A DNA stretch of 64,000 nt from Microbacterium sp. Root180 (GCF_001428485.1 NZ_LMHS01000001.1:620404-684403); one strand, 5' to 3'; shown: positions 16,416 through 24,899, numbered from the stretch's first letter. Notes: generated by a model not told the origin, from the letters alone. Program-made: numbers and translations.

Positions 16416-17708
16416 GTGACCGGACAGACGAACCACGAAGAGGCCTCGGCGGGCGTGTCCCGCCGAGGCCTGCTCGGGCTCGCCATCGGGGCGGGTGCCG
16501 CCGGTCTCGCGATCGGCGCCGGTGCGGGCGCGTCGGCCGGCGTTGCGGTCGGACGGGCGAGAGAGGCGGATGCTGCGGCATCCCGCTACGACTTCTACGG
16601 CGTCCACCAGGCCGGCGTGACGACACCCGTGCAGGACCACCTGCACTTCGCGTCGTTCGACATGATGCCCCGCACCGATCGGGACGACCTCGTGTCGCTC
16701 CTGCAGGACTGGACGTATGCCGCCGCGCGCATGACGCAGGGGCTCGAGGTCAGCGCGAGCGGGGCTGTCGGCGGGTCGCTGCAGGCACCGCCCGACGACA
16801 CCGGCGAGGCACTGGGGCTCGCTGCCAGCGGGCTGACGATCACCTTCGGCTTCGGCCCGACGCTGTTCGCGCTCGACGGCGAGGACCGCTACGGGATCTC
16901 TGCTTCGCGACCGACCGGACTCGAACGGCTGCCGGCGTTTCTCGGCGACGACCTCGATCCCGAGGCCTCCGGCGGCGACCTGTGTGTGCAGGCGTGCGCC
17001 GACGACCCCCAGGTGGCGGTGCACGCGATCCGCAACCTGAGCCGCATCGCGTTCGGCCGTGCCCGCCTGCGGTGGTCGCAGCTCGGCTTCGGACGCACCT
17101 CGCGCACGACGTCGGCGCAGTCGACCCCTCGCAACCTGTTCGGATTCAAGGACGGCACCGCGAACATCCTCGCGAGCGACCGGGAAGGGCTGGACGAGCA
17201 CGTGTGGGTCGCGGCATCCGACGATCCTTCGTGGATGGCGGGAGGTTCGTACCTCGTCGCCCGCAAGATCGCGATGATGATCGAGACGTGGGACCGGGTG
17301 CCGCTCAGCGAGCAGCAGACGATCGTCGGCCGGGACAAGGGCGCGGGCGCGCCGCTGTCGGGAGGCGACGAGTTCACCGAGCCCGACTTCGCCGCGGTCG
17401 ACGCATCCGGAGCCACGGCGATACCCGAGACCAGTCATGTGCGGCTCGCCCACCCCGAGCTCAACGGCGGCACCCGCATCCTGCGCCGCGGCTACAACTT
17501 CGTCGACGGCAACAACGACCTCGGGCGCCTCGACGCCGGCCTGTTCTTCCTGTCGTTCCAGCGCGACCCCGAGCAGTTCGTCCGGCTCCAGCGCTCGCTG
17601 TCCACCGACGTGATGAACGAATACATCAGGCACGTCGGCTCGGGGGTCTGGGCGGTGCCGCCCGGCGTCGCGCCCGGCTCGTACGTCGGGGCCGGACTCT
17701 TCGGCTGA
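16416..17708 (+). CDS. efeB: Dye-decolourising peroxidase EfeB
   Basis: 430 residues. A twin-arginine signal (SRRGLLGLAIGAG) predicts folded export with haem. The DyP motif GFKDGTANI and the proximal-histidine region ETSHVRLAHPE are present. EfeB oxidises ferrous iron or releases iron from haem as part of the EfeUOB importer. The GTG start at 16416 begins one base after the efeO stop codon, so the three genes form one operon. Confidence 0.93.
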   Translation: MTGQTNHEEASAGVSRRGLLGLAIGAGAAGLAIGAGAGASAGVAVGRAREADAAASRYDFYGVHQAGVTTPVQDHLHFASFDMMPRTDRDDLVSLLQDWTYAAARMTQGLEVSASGAVGGSLQAPPDDTGEALGLAASGLTITFGFGPTLFALDGEDRYGISASRPTGLERLPAFLGDDLDPEASGGDLCVQACADDPQVAVHAIRNLSRIAFGRARLRWSQLGFGRTSRTTSAQSTPRNLFGFKDGTANILASDREGLDEHVWVAASDDPSWMAGGSYLVARKIAMMIETWDRVPLSEQQTIVGRDKGAGAPLSGGDEFTEPDFAAVDASGATAIPETSHVRLAHPELNGGTRILRRGYNFVDGNNDLGRLDAGLFFLSFQRDPEQFVRLQRSLSTDVMNEYIRHVGSGVWAVPPGVAPGSYVGAGLFG

Positions 17709-17709
17709 G

Positions 17710-17753
17710 GCCGGGCGATGCGTCGCGATCCGGCGACGGATGCCGCGCCCGGC
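17710..17753. terminator. Convergent hairpin between efeB and corA
   Basis: CCGGGCG (17711-17717) can pair with CGCCCGG (17746-17752) across a long loop, filling the 46-base gap between the two stop codons. There is no T-tract, so this is a weak call. Confidence 0.35.
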
Positions 17754-17754
17754 G

Positions 17755-18753
17755 TCAGAGCCAGTGCCGGCGTTTGAACGTCACGTAGAGCGCGGCGCTC
17801 GTCGCGGCCATCAGGGCGAGCGCCATCGGGTAGCCGAACACCCACTCGAGCTCGGGCATGTAGACGAAGTTCATGCCGTAGATGGTGCCGACGAGCGTCG
17901 GACCGAAGAGGATCGCGGCCCACCCGGAGATCTTCTTCACCTGCTCGTTCTGCACGAGCGCGGTGTCGGTCTGGCGCTGCGTGACGAGGGTCGCGTTGAC
18001 GGTGAGCGCGTTGTCGAGGATCACGCGGAACCCCGCGATGCGCTCGATGGTCTTGAGGGCGTGGTCGTGCACGTCGCGCAGGGCGCGCTGCAGTTCGATG
18101 TCGACGCCGTGCTTGTCGCCGCCGCGGAGAAGGCTGTCGAGCATCTCGGCGAGCGGCTGAGTGGCGCGCTGGAACGCGATCGTCTCGCGGGAGAGCTCGT
18201 AGATGCGCTTCGAGAGGCCGGGGTCACCGCTGCCGAAGAGGGCGTCCTCGATCTCGTCGATGTCGTTCTCGACGCCGTCGACGACCGGCGTGTACTCGTC
18301 GACCACTTCGTCGAGGATCGCGTAGAGCACGGCCTCCGGTCCCTTCGCGAGGAGTTCGGGCTGGCTTTCGAGGCGGTGGCGCACGCGCGCGAGGTCGGGC
18401 GACTCGGCGTGGCGGATCGTGACGACGAAATCAGGTCCGACGAACACGTGGAGCTCGCCGAACTCGACGGTCTCGGACGCGTCGTCGTACCGCGCCGGCC
18501 GCAGCACGGTGAACAGGATCTCGCCGTACCGCTCGATCTTGGACCGCTGGTGACCGGTCAGGGCGTCTTCGACGGCCAGCGGGTGCAGCGAGAACTCGTT
18601 CGCGACCTGCTGGATCTCCTCGGGCGTCGGGCGGAACATCCCGATCCACGCCATGCCGTTCTGCGCGCGCATGTATTCGAAGGTGTCCTCGAGGCTCGAG
18701 GGGTTCTCGATACGGCGCCCGGCGACGTACACAGCGTTGTCGATGATCGGCAT
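17755..18753 (-). CDS. corA: CorA-type magnesium/cobalt transporter
   Basis: 332 residues, the usual length. A cytoplasmic N-domain precedes two C-terminal membrane helices joined by the signature YGMNF, followed by MPELEW and the basic tail KRRHWL. CorA forms a pentameric divalent-cation channel in the inner membrane. The ATG at 18753 begins the conserved MPIIDNAVYV and has CACAAT six bases upstream, so it is probably leaderless; the frame stays open for 350 bases further but that stretch is not protein-like. It is convergent with efeB. Confidence 0.93.
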   Translation of the reverse strand: MPIIDNAVYVAGRRIENPSSLEDTFEYMRAQNGMAWIGMFRPTPEEIQQVANEFSLHPLAVEDALTGHQRSKIERYGEILFTVLRPARYDDASETVEFGELHVFVGPDFVVTIRHAESPDLARVRHRLESQPELLAKGPEAVLYAILDEVVDEYTPVVDGVENDIDEIEDALFGSGDPGLSKRIYELSRETIAFQRATQPLAEMLDSLLRGGDKHGVDIELQRALRDVHDHALKTIERIAGFRVILDNALTVNATLVTQRQTDTALVQNEQVKKISGWAAILFGPTLVGTIYGMNFVYMPELEWVFGYPMALALMAATSAALYVTFKRRHWL

Positions 18754-19031
18754 AGGCCCATTGTGAGGGGTGCCGGTGTCCCCGAGCCGACGCGCGCGGG
18801 GACATGGGGTTCCCGGCGTCCGCCTGCCTGAAGCGCTAGCGTCGAGCTTGCAGGTGTCCCCAGCACCTGCGGCGGAGGACGGGTCCCCACCCTCCTCTGT
18901 ATGAACCGGGTGCGTTCGTGAGCCTTGGAGGTGCGAGCGCGCTGTCGGTAGCCGGATCTCGGGCGTCCCCAGCGTCCGGGATTCGGTGCGCCCCGACACG
19001 CGGCGTCGAGCGATCGCGCGGCGGGTGACGA

Positions 19032-19068
19032 GAGACCTCCGCCCCGCGGAACGCGGAGCGGAGGTCTC
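19032..19068 (-). terminator. Hairpin downstream of the alpha/beta hydrolase gene
   Basis: GAGACCTCCGC (19032-19042) pairs perfectly with GCGGAGGTCTC (19058-19068), 38 bases past the hydrolase stop on the minus strand. The rest of the 353-base gap 18754-19106 holds the corA promoter near 18760 and nothing else I recognise. Confidence 0.55.
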
Positions 19069-19106
19069 GGGGGTTGTGCGCGGTGGGCGGGCGCGGCATC
19101 CGATCG

Positions 19107-19823
19107 TCACGCGGCGGCGTCGAGAGCCCCGGAGATGAAGGATGCGACGGCCTGAGGCTGCGCGATGAAGCCGACGTGGCTGGCCGGGATCTCCTCGGTC
19201 TGAGCGCCCATGCGGGCCGCCATGAAGCGCTGCGCCTCGGGGGCGATCGCGTGGTCCTGCGCCGAGACGAGGTACCAGGTGGGCACGTGCGTCCAGCCGG
19301 CGTGGCTCAGCGGCTCGGCGGCCGCGGCGCCCGCGAGTGGACGCTGTGAGACGGCCATCACGTCGGAGAGCTCGATCGACAGGTCGGCGGCGAACGCCTC
19401 GTGGAACAGGGAAGGCTCGATGACCAGGTCGGGACCGCCGACGGCGCCGACGGCGTCGTAGGGGGTGGGACGGATCGCGCTGGCAAGGAGCGGAGCCGGG
19501 AACGGCTCCTGCACACTGCCGACGCTCTCGCCGACGGCCGGCGCGAAGGCCGCGATGTAGACGAGGCCCGAGAGGTTCTCGAGGCCCTCGGCGGCCTGCG
19601 TGATGACGGCGCCGCCGTATGAGTGGCCGACGAGCACGACGGGTCCGTCGATCGCGGCCGCGACGCCGCGAATGGCCGTCGCATCGCTGCCGACTCCGCG
19701 CAGCGGGTTGGCGGGCGCGACGACCCGGTGGCCGCGGGCGGTGAGCTCGCGAATGACGCCGGCCCAGCCGGAGGCGTCTGCGAAGGCGCCGTGGACGAGG
19801 ACTGCGGTGGGAGTGGTGTTCAT
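19107..19823 (-). CDS. Alpha/beta hydrolase
   Basis: 238 residues. The fold is seen in AVLVHGAFADASGW near the N-terminus, the nucleophile elbow GHSYGG, the acid in SAQDHAI and the histidine in ASHVGF. It resembles the EstC/salicylate-esterase-like hydrolases that are often TetR-controlled in actinobacteria; the substrate is unknown. ATG 19823 is chosen because AAGGAAAG precedes it on the minus strand. The promoter region has two copies of the CTTGACA-TGTCAAG operator, so it belongs to the regulon of the TetR protein at 20677. Confidence 0.9.
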   Translation of the reverse strand: MNTTPTAVLVHGAFADASGWAGVIRELTARGHRVVAPANPLRGVGSDATAIRGVAAAIDGPVVLVGHSYGGAVITQAAEGLENLSGLVYIAAFAPAVGESVGSVQEPFPAPLLASAIRPTPYDAVGAVGGPDLVIEPSLFHEAFAADLSIELSDVMAVSQRPLAGAAAAEPLSHAGWTHVPTWYLVSAQDHAIAPEAQRFMAARMGAQTEEIPASHVGFIAQPQAVASFISGALDAAA

Positions 19824-19844
19824 GATCTTTCCTTCCGGTAGAGG

Positions 19845-19859
19845 CTTGACACTGTCAAG
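19845..19859. promoter_or_regulatory. TetR operator O1
   Basis: CTTGACACTGTCAAG, a near-perfect palindrome 22 bases before the hydrolase start codon. It contains TTGACA, which may serve as a -35 box. Confidence 0.75.
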
Positions 19860-19888
19860 CGAATGGATGCTTCGATTGTGCATCATCC

Positions 19889-19905
19889 ACTTGACAGTGT
19901 CAAGT
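19889..19905. promoter_or_regulatory. TetR operator O2
   Basis: ACTTGACAGTGTCAAGT, the same palindrome extended by one pair on each side, centred 45 bases from O1. It touches the stop codon region of the SDR gene. Confidence 0.75.
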
Positions 19906-19906
19906 C

Positions 19907-20680
19907 CTAGGGAAAGACGGTCGGGATGAGGCCGCCGTCGACGCCCACGGCGCGCCCGGTGGTGGCCGAGGAGTAGTCCGAGGCGAGGTAGGTCACGAGG
20001 TTCGCGATCTCGTGCGGGCGGATCACGCGACCCAGGAGCGACCCTGCCGCGCGTCCCTCGGCGATGAATCGGGCCTCCTGATCCTCACGCGTGAGGCCCG
20101 GGTAGAGGTCGTCCCACATCGCGAGCACTCCGTCGCTCATCGTCGGACCCGCGAGCACGCTGTTGACGGTCACGCCCGTGCCTGCGAGCGCCTGTGCGAA
20201 CCCGCGCGCCGCGGCGGACTGCGCCGTCTTGGAGACGCCGTAGTGCACCATGTTGGTCGGCGGCTGGACGCCCGCCTCGCTCGCGATGAAGAGGACGCGG
20301 CCGTGCCCGCGCTCGGCCATGAGGGGCGCGTAGTGCCGCGTGAGGCGGACGCCCGAGATGACGTTGACCTCCAGCATCCGCCGCCAGCCGTCGTCGTCGA
20401 TCTCGAACACCGGCTGAGCGGTGAAGGTTCCGGTGTTGTTGACGAGGATGTCGACGAACGGGACGTGGTCGAAGATCTCGTTCGCTCCCTCGGCCGTCGA
20501 GACGTCGGCGGCGATGCCTTCGGCGCCGAGCTCGGCGGCGACAGCCGCCACTCGTGCGGGGTCGCGCCCGTTGACGATGACGCTCGCGCCGGCCGCGGCA
20601 AGGCCGTCGGCGATGGCCCGGCCGATGCCGGCCGTGGATCCCGTGACCAGGGCGGTGCGGCCCGACAGGTCGATTCTCAT
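19907..20680 (-). CDS. Short-chain dehydrogenase/reductase
   Basis: 257 residues, a classical SDR. The cofactor loop TGSTAGIG, the NNTG motif and the catalytic YGVSK (Tyr and Lys of YxxxK) are present, and the protein ends with the usual VDGG. It oxidises or reduces a small alcohol or ketone with NAD(P); the substrate is not evident. ATG 20680 overlaps the tetR stop as ATGA, so the two genes are translationally coupled in a tetR-SDR operon. Confidence 0.92.
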   Translation of the reverse strand: MRIDLSGRTALVTGSTAGIGRAIADGLAAAGASVIVNGRDPARVAAVAAELGAEGIAADVSTAEGANEIFDHVPFVDILVNNTGTFTAQPVFEIDDDGWRRMLEVNVISGVRLTRHYAPLMAERGHGRVLFIASEAGVQPPTNMVHYGVSKTAQSAAARGFAQALAGTGVTVNSVLAGPTMSDGVLAMWDDLYPGLTREDQEARFIAEGRAAGSLLGRVIRPHEIANLVTYLASDYSSATTGRAVGVDGGLIPTVFP

Positions 20681-21300
20681 GATGCTCCTCCGGGAGACTC
20701 GGGTGGCGTGGTCCGGGGCCAGACGCCGTCGGCGTAGAGGCCGACGAGTCGATCGACGAGGGCGGGCGCGGCATCCGGCTCCACCTCGGCGATGCGGGCG
20801 AGGACGCCCTCGTGCACGAGCACGACGAGGCCGTGCACGACGGCCCAGCTGATGAGCGACCACTCTTCGGGGTCGATGATCGTGACGCCGGCGACGGCCC
20901 CGCGCAGGCCGCCGAGCGATCGGCGCTGTGCGGCGACGAGCTCCGGGTCGTCGCCGATGAGCTCGGCGCGGCGGAACATGAGGTCGAACAGGGCGGGATG
21001 CCGCAGCCCGAAGTCGACGTATGCGCGGCCCAGCGCGACCAGGCGCTCGCTTCCCGGCGCGGCGGTCGTGGTCGATGCGTCGTCGAGCGCGTGGGCCAGC
21101 ATCCCGAACCCCTCCGTCGCGACGGCGGTGAGCATGCCCGCGCGGTCGCCGAAGAAGTGGGCCGGTGCGGCATGCGAGACACCCGCGCGGCGGGCGACCG
21201 CGCGCAGGCTCACCGAGGCGTGACCTTTCTCGGAGAGTTCTTCTCGTGCGGCTCGCAGGAGTGCCTCGCGAGCGGATGCGGTGGGTTCGACGGATTCCAT
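20677..21300 (-). CDS. TetR-family regulator of the CTTGACA/TGTCAAG regulon
   Basis: 207 residues. The DNA-binding domain is clear: AREALLRAAREELSEKGHASVSLRAVARRAGVSHAAPAHFFGDRAG, of the ArsR/WHG-like TetR subfamily with a long C-terminal ligand domain. Four copies of one 15-17-base palindrome lie at its own promoter, at the divergent membrane-protein operon and at the hydrolase gene, so it is the natural candidate to bind them. The first ATG that gives the conserved domain is at 21300. Confidence 0.9.
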   Translation of the reverse strand: MESVEPTASAREALLRAAREELSEKGHASVSLRAVARRAGVSHAAPAHFFGDRAGMLTAVATEGFGMLAHALDDASTTTAAPGSERLVALGRAYVDFGLRHPALFDLMFRRAELIGDDPELVAAQRRSLGGLRGAVAGVTIIDPEEWSLISWAVVHGLVVLVHEGVLARIAEVEPDAAPALVDRLVGLYADGVWPRTTPPESPGGAS

Positions 21301-21321
21301 GTGACCATTTTCCCGAAAGGG

Positions 21322-21336
21322 CTTGACAGTGTCAAG
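21322..21336. promoter_or_regulatory. TetR operator O3 (tetR side)
   Basis: CTTGACAGTGTCAAG, 22 bases upstream of the tetR start. O1 has exactly the same distance to its gene. Confidence 0.8.
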
Positions 21337-21364
21337 TCCGCGTGCCACAGTGCTCATATCAATC

Positions 21365-21381
21365 ACTTGACACTGTCAAGT
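21365..21381. promoter_or_regulatory. TetR operator O4 (membrane operon side)
   Basis: ACTTGACACTGTCAAGT, 20 bases upstream of the start at 21401. O3 and O4 are 43-44 bases apart centre to centre, as are O1 and O2 (about 45). Confidence 0.8.
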
Positions 21382-21400
21382 ACGACGAAAGGAAAAGGAC

Positions 21401-21739
21401 ATGACCACCTTCACCGCACACCGGTCCGAGTTCGCCGCCACCGCCGGCCGCACGACGCGCCCCGTCGCGACGAACCACCGTTCGCCGCGCTCCGTGCTGT
21501 CGTCGCTGTCGTTCGCGTCGGCTCTCAGCTGGCTCTCCGTCGCGAGCGCCGGGTCAGCGGCATCCGTCTTCAGCACCGCCTCGATCGGCTCCATCGGATC
21601 GATCGGCTCCGTCGGCTCGTTCCTGTCGATCGGCTCGGCCGGGTCGGTGCTGTCGATCGGATCGACGGGCCAGTTCGGCGCCATTGCCGACACCCCGGTC
21701 CTCGTTCCCGTGCTGCGGGCGCTCGGCCTGGTCTCCTGA
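21401..21739 (+). CDS. Small xGS-tripeptide-repeat protein
   Basis: 112 residues. After a 50-residue N-terminal part rich in Ser, Arg and Ala comes an unusual run from about residue 60 to 92 built of triplets IGS, VGS, FLS, AGS, VLS and TGQ, then a hydrophobic C-terminus (VLVPVLRALGLVS). The ribosome site AAAGGAAAAGGA precedes the ATG. The regular three-residue period suggests a glycine/serine-rich helix packing or a polyglycine-II-like fold rather than disorder. Function unknown. It is the first gene of a TetR-controlled operon with the ABC-2-like gene 11 bases downstream. Confidence 0.7.
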   Translation: MTTFTAHRSEFAATAGRTTRPVATNHRSPRSVLSSLSFASALSWLSVASAGSAASVFSTASIGSIGSIGSVGSFLSIGSAGSVLSIGSTGQFGAIADTPVLVPVLRALGLVS

Positions 21740-21750
21740 GCGGCGTCGCC

Positions 21751-23109
21751 ATGAAGACCAACGGGCCGCTCACATCACGTCGCACCTGGCTCACTTCCAT
21801 CCTGCTCATCGCCGGGGTCGCGAGCGCCCTGCCCGCGATCTACTTCGCGGCGACGGCGAACCCGCAGGGAAGTCTCGCCGACCTGCCGGTCGCGCTCGTC
21901 ATCGAAGAGCAGACCGATGCCGGCGGCCCGGCTTTCGCGGAGCAGGTCGGCGCGGCCGTGGCGGAAGGGGCGTCCGGGTCGATCGCGATCACGCGGCTTT
22001 CCCCGGCTGAGCTCGTCGACGCGATGCGCGAGGACCGCATCGCGGGCGCTGTCGTCGTGCCGGCCGACTTCGATGTCTCGATCGCGAGCCTGCTTCCGGG
22101 CGGCACCGACGTCGCGGCGCCCACCGTGAGGCTCGTGACCAACGCCGGCGACGGGGGAGTGAGCAGCGGTCTGCTCATCGGCAATCTCACTCCCGTGCTG
22201 CACGCCGTCTCGGCCGACCTCGGCGATCAGCTCGAGGGCGCGGTGGGATCGCTGCCCGAGGCGAACCGGGCGCTGCTTGCCGAGCCGTTCCGTGTCGCAT
22301 CGGCGCCGTTCGAGCCGCTGCCCGAACACTCCGGGCTCGGAACGAGCGCCTTCTACCTCGCGCTCGCTCTCGTCCTCGTCGCGTTCATCGGGGCCTCGCT
22401 CGTCGGACCCCTCGTCGACGGTGCGCTCGGATTCCTCCCGAGCGAGATCGGGCCGCTCGTCGCCCGCCGCCCCTACACGCCCGTGACGCGGCGGCGGACG
22501 TTCGTCGCGAAGGCGGCGATCCTCGCTGCGTCCGCGCCGGTGGCCGCGCTCGCGGTCCAGCTCATCGCGGCAGCGAACGGAGTGACGACAGGGACCCCTG
22601 TGCTGCTGTGGCTGTTCTCGACGACGGTCATCGCCGGGGTGGGCGCCGCCGTCCTTGCAGTGTTCGCGGCGCTCGGCGCGGGAATCGGATCCCTCGTGAA
22701 CACGCTCTTCTTCGTCGCCCTCGCCATGGTCTCGTCCGGCGGGATCGTGCCGCTCGAAGCCACGCCGCCGTTCTTCCGCTGGGCGTCCGCGATCGCGCCG
22801 TTCCACCATGTCGTCGAGGGCACGCGCTCCTTCCTCTACTTCGATTCGGGGTGGGAATCCGGGCTCGGCGATGCATGGATCGGCATCGCCGGGGTCGCGG
22901 TGATCGGGTTGGCCCTGGGCCTGCTCGTGACGACGGGGTACGACCGGGTACCGCGGTTCAGCCGCCACCCGCGGGAGGATGGCGGTCCTGGCGAAAGTCG
23001 AGGAGGATCATCGCATGGACGAGAACTGGTCGGGTGCGGGCACGAAGGACGACCCGTGGAACCTTCGGACACCACCGCTGTCGTCGGCGTTCACCATCTA
23101 TCGCGATGA
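21751..23109 (+). CDS. ABC-2-type / YhgE-Pip-like membrane protein
   Basis: 452 residues. One N-terminal membrane helix (TSILLIAGVASALPAIYFA) is followed by an extracytoplasmic domain of about 165 residues (with the LADLPVALV...  and GGVSSG patterns typical of the YhgE/Pip and DUF3533 group) and about five or six membrane helices from residue 205. Such proteins are exporters or phage-infection-type membrane proteins. No ATPase partner is nearby. The last 45 or so residues (from SRHPREDGG) are hydrophilic and overlap the next gene by 95 bases, which suggests loss of an original earlier stop codon. Confidence 0.75.
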   Translation: MKTNGPLTSRRTWLTSILLIAGVASALPAIYFAATANPQGSLADLPVALVIEEQTDAGGPAFAEQVGAAVAEGASGSIAITRLSPAELVDAMREDRIAGAVVVPADFDVSIASLLPGGTDVAAPTVRLVTNAGDGGVSSGLLIGNLTPVLHAVSADLGDQLEGAVGSLPEANRALLAEPFRVASAPFEPLPEHSGLGTSAFYLALALVLVAFIGASLVGPLVDGALGFLPSEIGPLVARRPYTPVTRRRTFVAKAAILAASAPVAALAVQLIAAANGVTTGTPVLLWLFSTTVIAGVGAAVLAVFAALGAGIGSLVNTLFFVALAMVSSGGIVPLEATPPFFRWASAIAPFHHVVEGTRSFLYFDSGWESGLGDAWIGIAGVAVIGLALGLLVTTGYDRVPRFSRHPREDGGPGESRGGSSHGRELVGCGHEGRPVEPSDTTAVVGVHHLSR

Positions 23110-23443
23110 GGAGTCCGATCCGCCGCTGCTGGTGTGCCAGGTCGGGAGCACGAAGCTGACCTACCTCGCCCGCGCCGTCGACGACCTGCACGACATGCTT
23201 CTCGCGCACGGGGACTGGATGCCGCTCGGTGCCGCCGACGAGCAGAAGGATGCCGCTCCCGGCACCGTCGAGGCGTGGGGTCGATCGCCCGAGAATCCGG
23301 TCGGGGGGTGGTACGGGCAGCGCAAGGGGTACCGCGGCCGGTTCGGCATGTACGTGCCGCCGCTGATGGAGGCGCTGGGGCTCGTCGAGCTCGAGCACAA
23401 CCCCCGCAACAACCGCGTGCGCGCGATCGATCAGCGCGGCTGA
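23015..23443 (+). CDS. Conserved actinobacterial protein of unknown function (142 residues)
   Basis: The start at 23015 is set by AGGAGGA at 23001-23007. The protein has a compact globular look: GTKDDPWNLRTPP, then VCQVGSTKLTYLARAVDDLHDML, EAWGRSPENPVGGWYGQRKGYRGRFGMYVPPLMEALGL and NPRNNRVRA. I recognise this as a conserved stand-alone family of actinobacteria (I believe annotated DUF6855, not verified). No catalytic motif is obvious. The ribosome site and first 32 codons lie inside the 3' end of the ABC-2-like gene, so the two are probably co-expressed. Confidence 0.75.
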   Translation: MDENWSGAGTKDDPWNLRTPPLSSAFTIYRDEESDPPLLVCQVGSTKLTYLARAVDDLHDMLLAHGDWMPLGAADEQKDAAPGTVEAWGRSPENPVGGWYGQRKGYRGRFGMYVPPLMEALGLVELEHNPRNNRVRAIDQRG

Positions 23444-23475
23444 GCCGAGCATCCGGCCCGCGCGCCCGTCCGACG

Positions 23476-23500
23476 CCCGCGGACCTCGCCGGCGGTTTTT
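23476..23500 (+). terminator. Possible terminator after the 142-residue protein gene
   Basis: CCGC...GCGG stem with a run of five T at 23496-23500, 33 bases after the stop codon. The stem is short. Confidence 0.35.
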
Positions 23501-23582
23501 GGACTGCGACTGACCGATCCCGACCAGCGGGGGTTATCGTTCCTTCACCGGTCCTCACGCGGGCAGGTGGGAGAGGGAATCG

Positions 23583-24899
23583 GTGGACGACGGCGGCGCG
23601 GCCGCGCTTCGGGTCGGCGTGGTGCACGTCGACCGGCGAGGCGTGATCAGGGAGGCGAACGACTGGTTCGCGGAATGGGTCGGCACGACCCCCGCTCAGC
23701 TGATCGGCCGGCCGATCGACGAGCTGCTCGTGCATTCTCGCGACGACCTGCTGCCCGCAGAGTCGGGCGCCGGCCCGTGGATGATGCTGGATGCCGCCAC
23801 GCTCGACCGCGCGGTCATGGTGACCCGTCAGCGCGAGGTCGACCACGAGGTGCTCGTCATCTCGGAGGCGTCGGCGCGGTGGCAGGCGCTGACCGATCTG
23901 CGTCTCCGGTATTCGCTCGCCGACCGCACCCGCACGCGACTGCAGCTGGTCATGGACTCGGCGATCGCGCTGTCGTCGGCGACGACCGAGGAGCGGTTGG
24001 CCGAAATCCTCGCCGACACGTCCGCGCGTGCGTATCGCGCCGAGGAGTCCACGGTCTACCTGCACCAGCCCGACGGCACGACCGCGGTGGCGGCGGGGCA
24101 GAATCCTCTCAACGACACGATCGACCCCGAAGCTCTGATCGCCCTGGTGAACACCCCGCGCCAGGTGCGGAAGGTCGTGGGGGAGTCCGAAGCCGAAGAC
24201 CTCATCCCCGGACTCGGCGCGGCCATGAGCAAGGCCGGGGTCCATTCGCTGGTCGCGGCGCCGCTGCATCACGAGGAGATCGACTTCGGCGCTTTCGTGA
24301 GCTGGTTCCACCACGATCGCACGTTCGACGACGAGGCCGCACCGCTCGCCGAGGCGCTCGCCAATCAGGCCGCTCAGGCGCTCGCGACGCTGCGACTCCA
24401 GACGCGCCTGGCTCACGCGGCGACGCACGACGAGGTGACGGGACTTCCGAACCGCCGGCTGCTCGAGGCCGAGCTGGGCGACATCATCGGCACCTCCGCG
24501 TGCGCGGCGATCTTCATCGATCTCGACGGGTTCAAATCCGTCAACGATCGCCTGGGGCACCAGGCGGGAGACCGGATGCTGCGCGACGCCGGCCTGCGGA
24601 TCCTCAGCGCCGTCCGCGCCGACGACCTGGTGGCCCGGTACGGCGGCGACGAGTTCGTGCTCGCCTGCCGGGTCACCGATCCAGCCGTCGCGAGGGAGAT
24701 CGCCGGGCGGATCCTCGACGAGCTGCGGGGCGACCCCGAGCATCCGGCCGCTGCGCCGCCGCTGCGCGCGAGCATCGGGGTCGCGGTGGCGCCGGAGGGG
24801 TCGAGGCTGCTCGCCGAGCAGCTGATCCGGCGCGCCGACCTGGCGATGTACCGTGCGAAGTCGTCGGGCGGGGACCGGATCGTGCTCGCCGAGGAGTGA
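23583..24899 (+). CDS. PAS-GAF-GGDEF diguanylate cyclase
   Basis: 438 residues, no membrane segment. A PAS domain (residues about 5-105, VVHVDRRGVIREANDWFAEWVG), a GAF domain (about 120-270) and a GGDEF domain (about 280-435) follow in order. The active loop is an intact YGGDEFV, and the product-inhibition site RADD lies at the standard distance before it, so the enzyme should make cyclic-di-GMP from GTP and be feedback-controlled. The GTG at 23583 follows GGGAGAGGGA. It is a single gene with no EAL partner in the window. Confidence 0.93.
   Translation: MDDGGAAALRVGVVHVDRRGVIREANDWFAEWVGTTPAQLIGRPIDELLVHSRDDLLPAESGAGPWMMLDAATLDRAVMVTRQREVDHEVLVISEASARWQALTDLRLRYSLADRTRTRLQLVMDSAIALSSATTEERLAEILADTSARAYRAEESTVYLHQPDGTTAVAAGQNPLNDTIDPEALIALVNTPRQVRKVVGESEAEDLIPGLGAAMSKAGVHSLVAAPLHHEEIDFGAFVSWFHHDRTFDDEAAPLAEALANQAAQALATLRLQTRLAHAATHDEVTGLPNRRLLEAELGDIIGTSACAAIFIDLDGFKSVNDRLGHQAGDRMLRDAGLRILSAVRADDLVARYGGDEFVLACRVTDPAVAREIAGRILDELRGDPEHPAAAPPLRASIGVAVAPEGSRLLAEQLIRRADLAMYRAKSSGGDRIVLAEE

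Noticed and set aside
18754-19110. N-terminal extension of CorA
   Set aside because: The frame stays open, but the residues are not protein-like, the conserved start MPIIDN is at 18753, and a -10-like box lies just before it.
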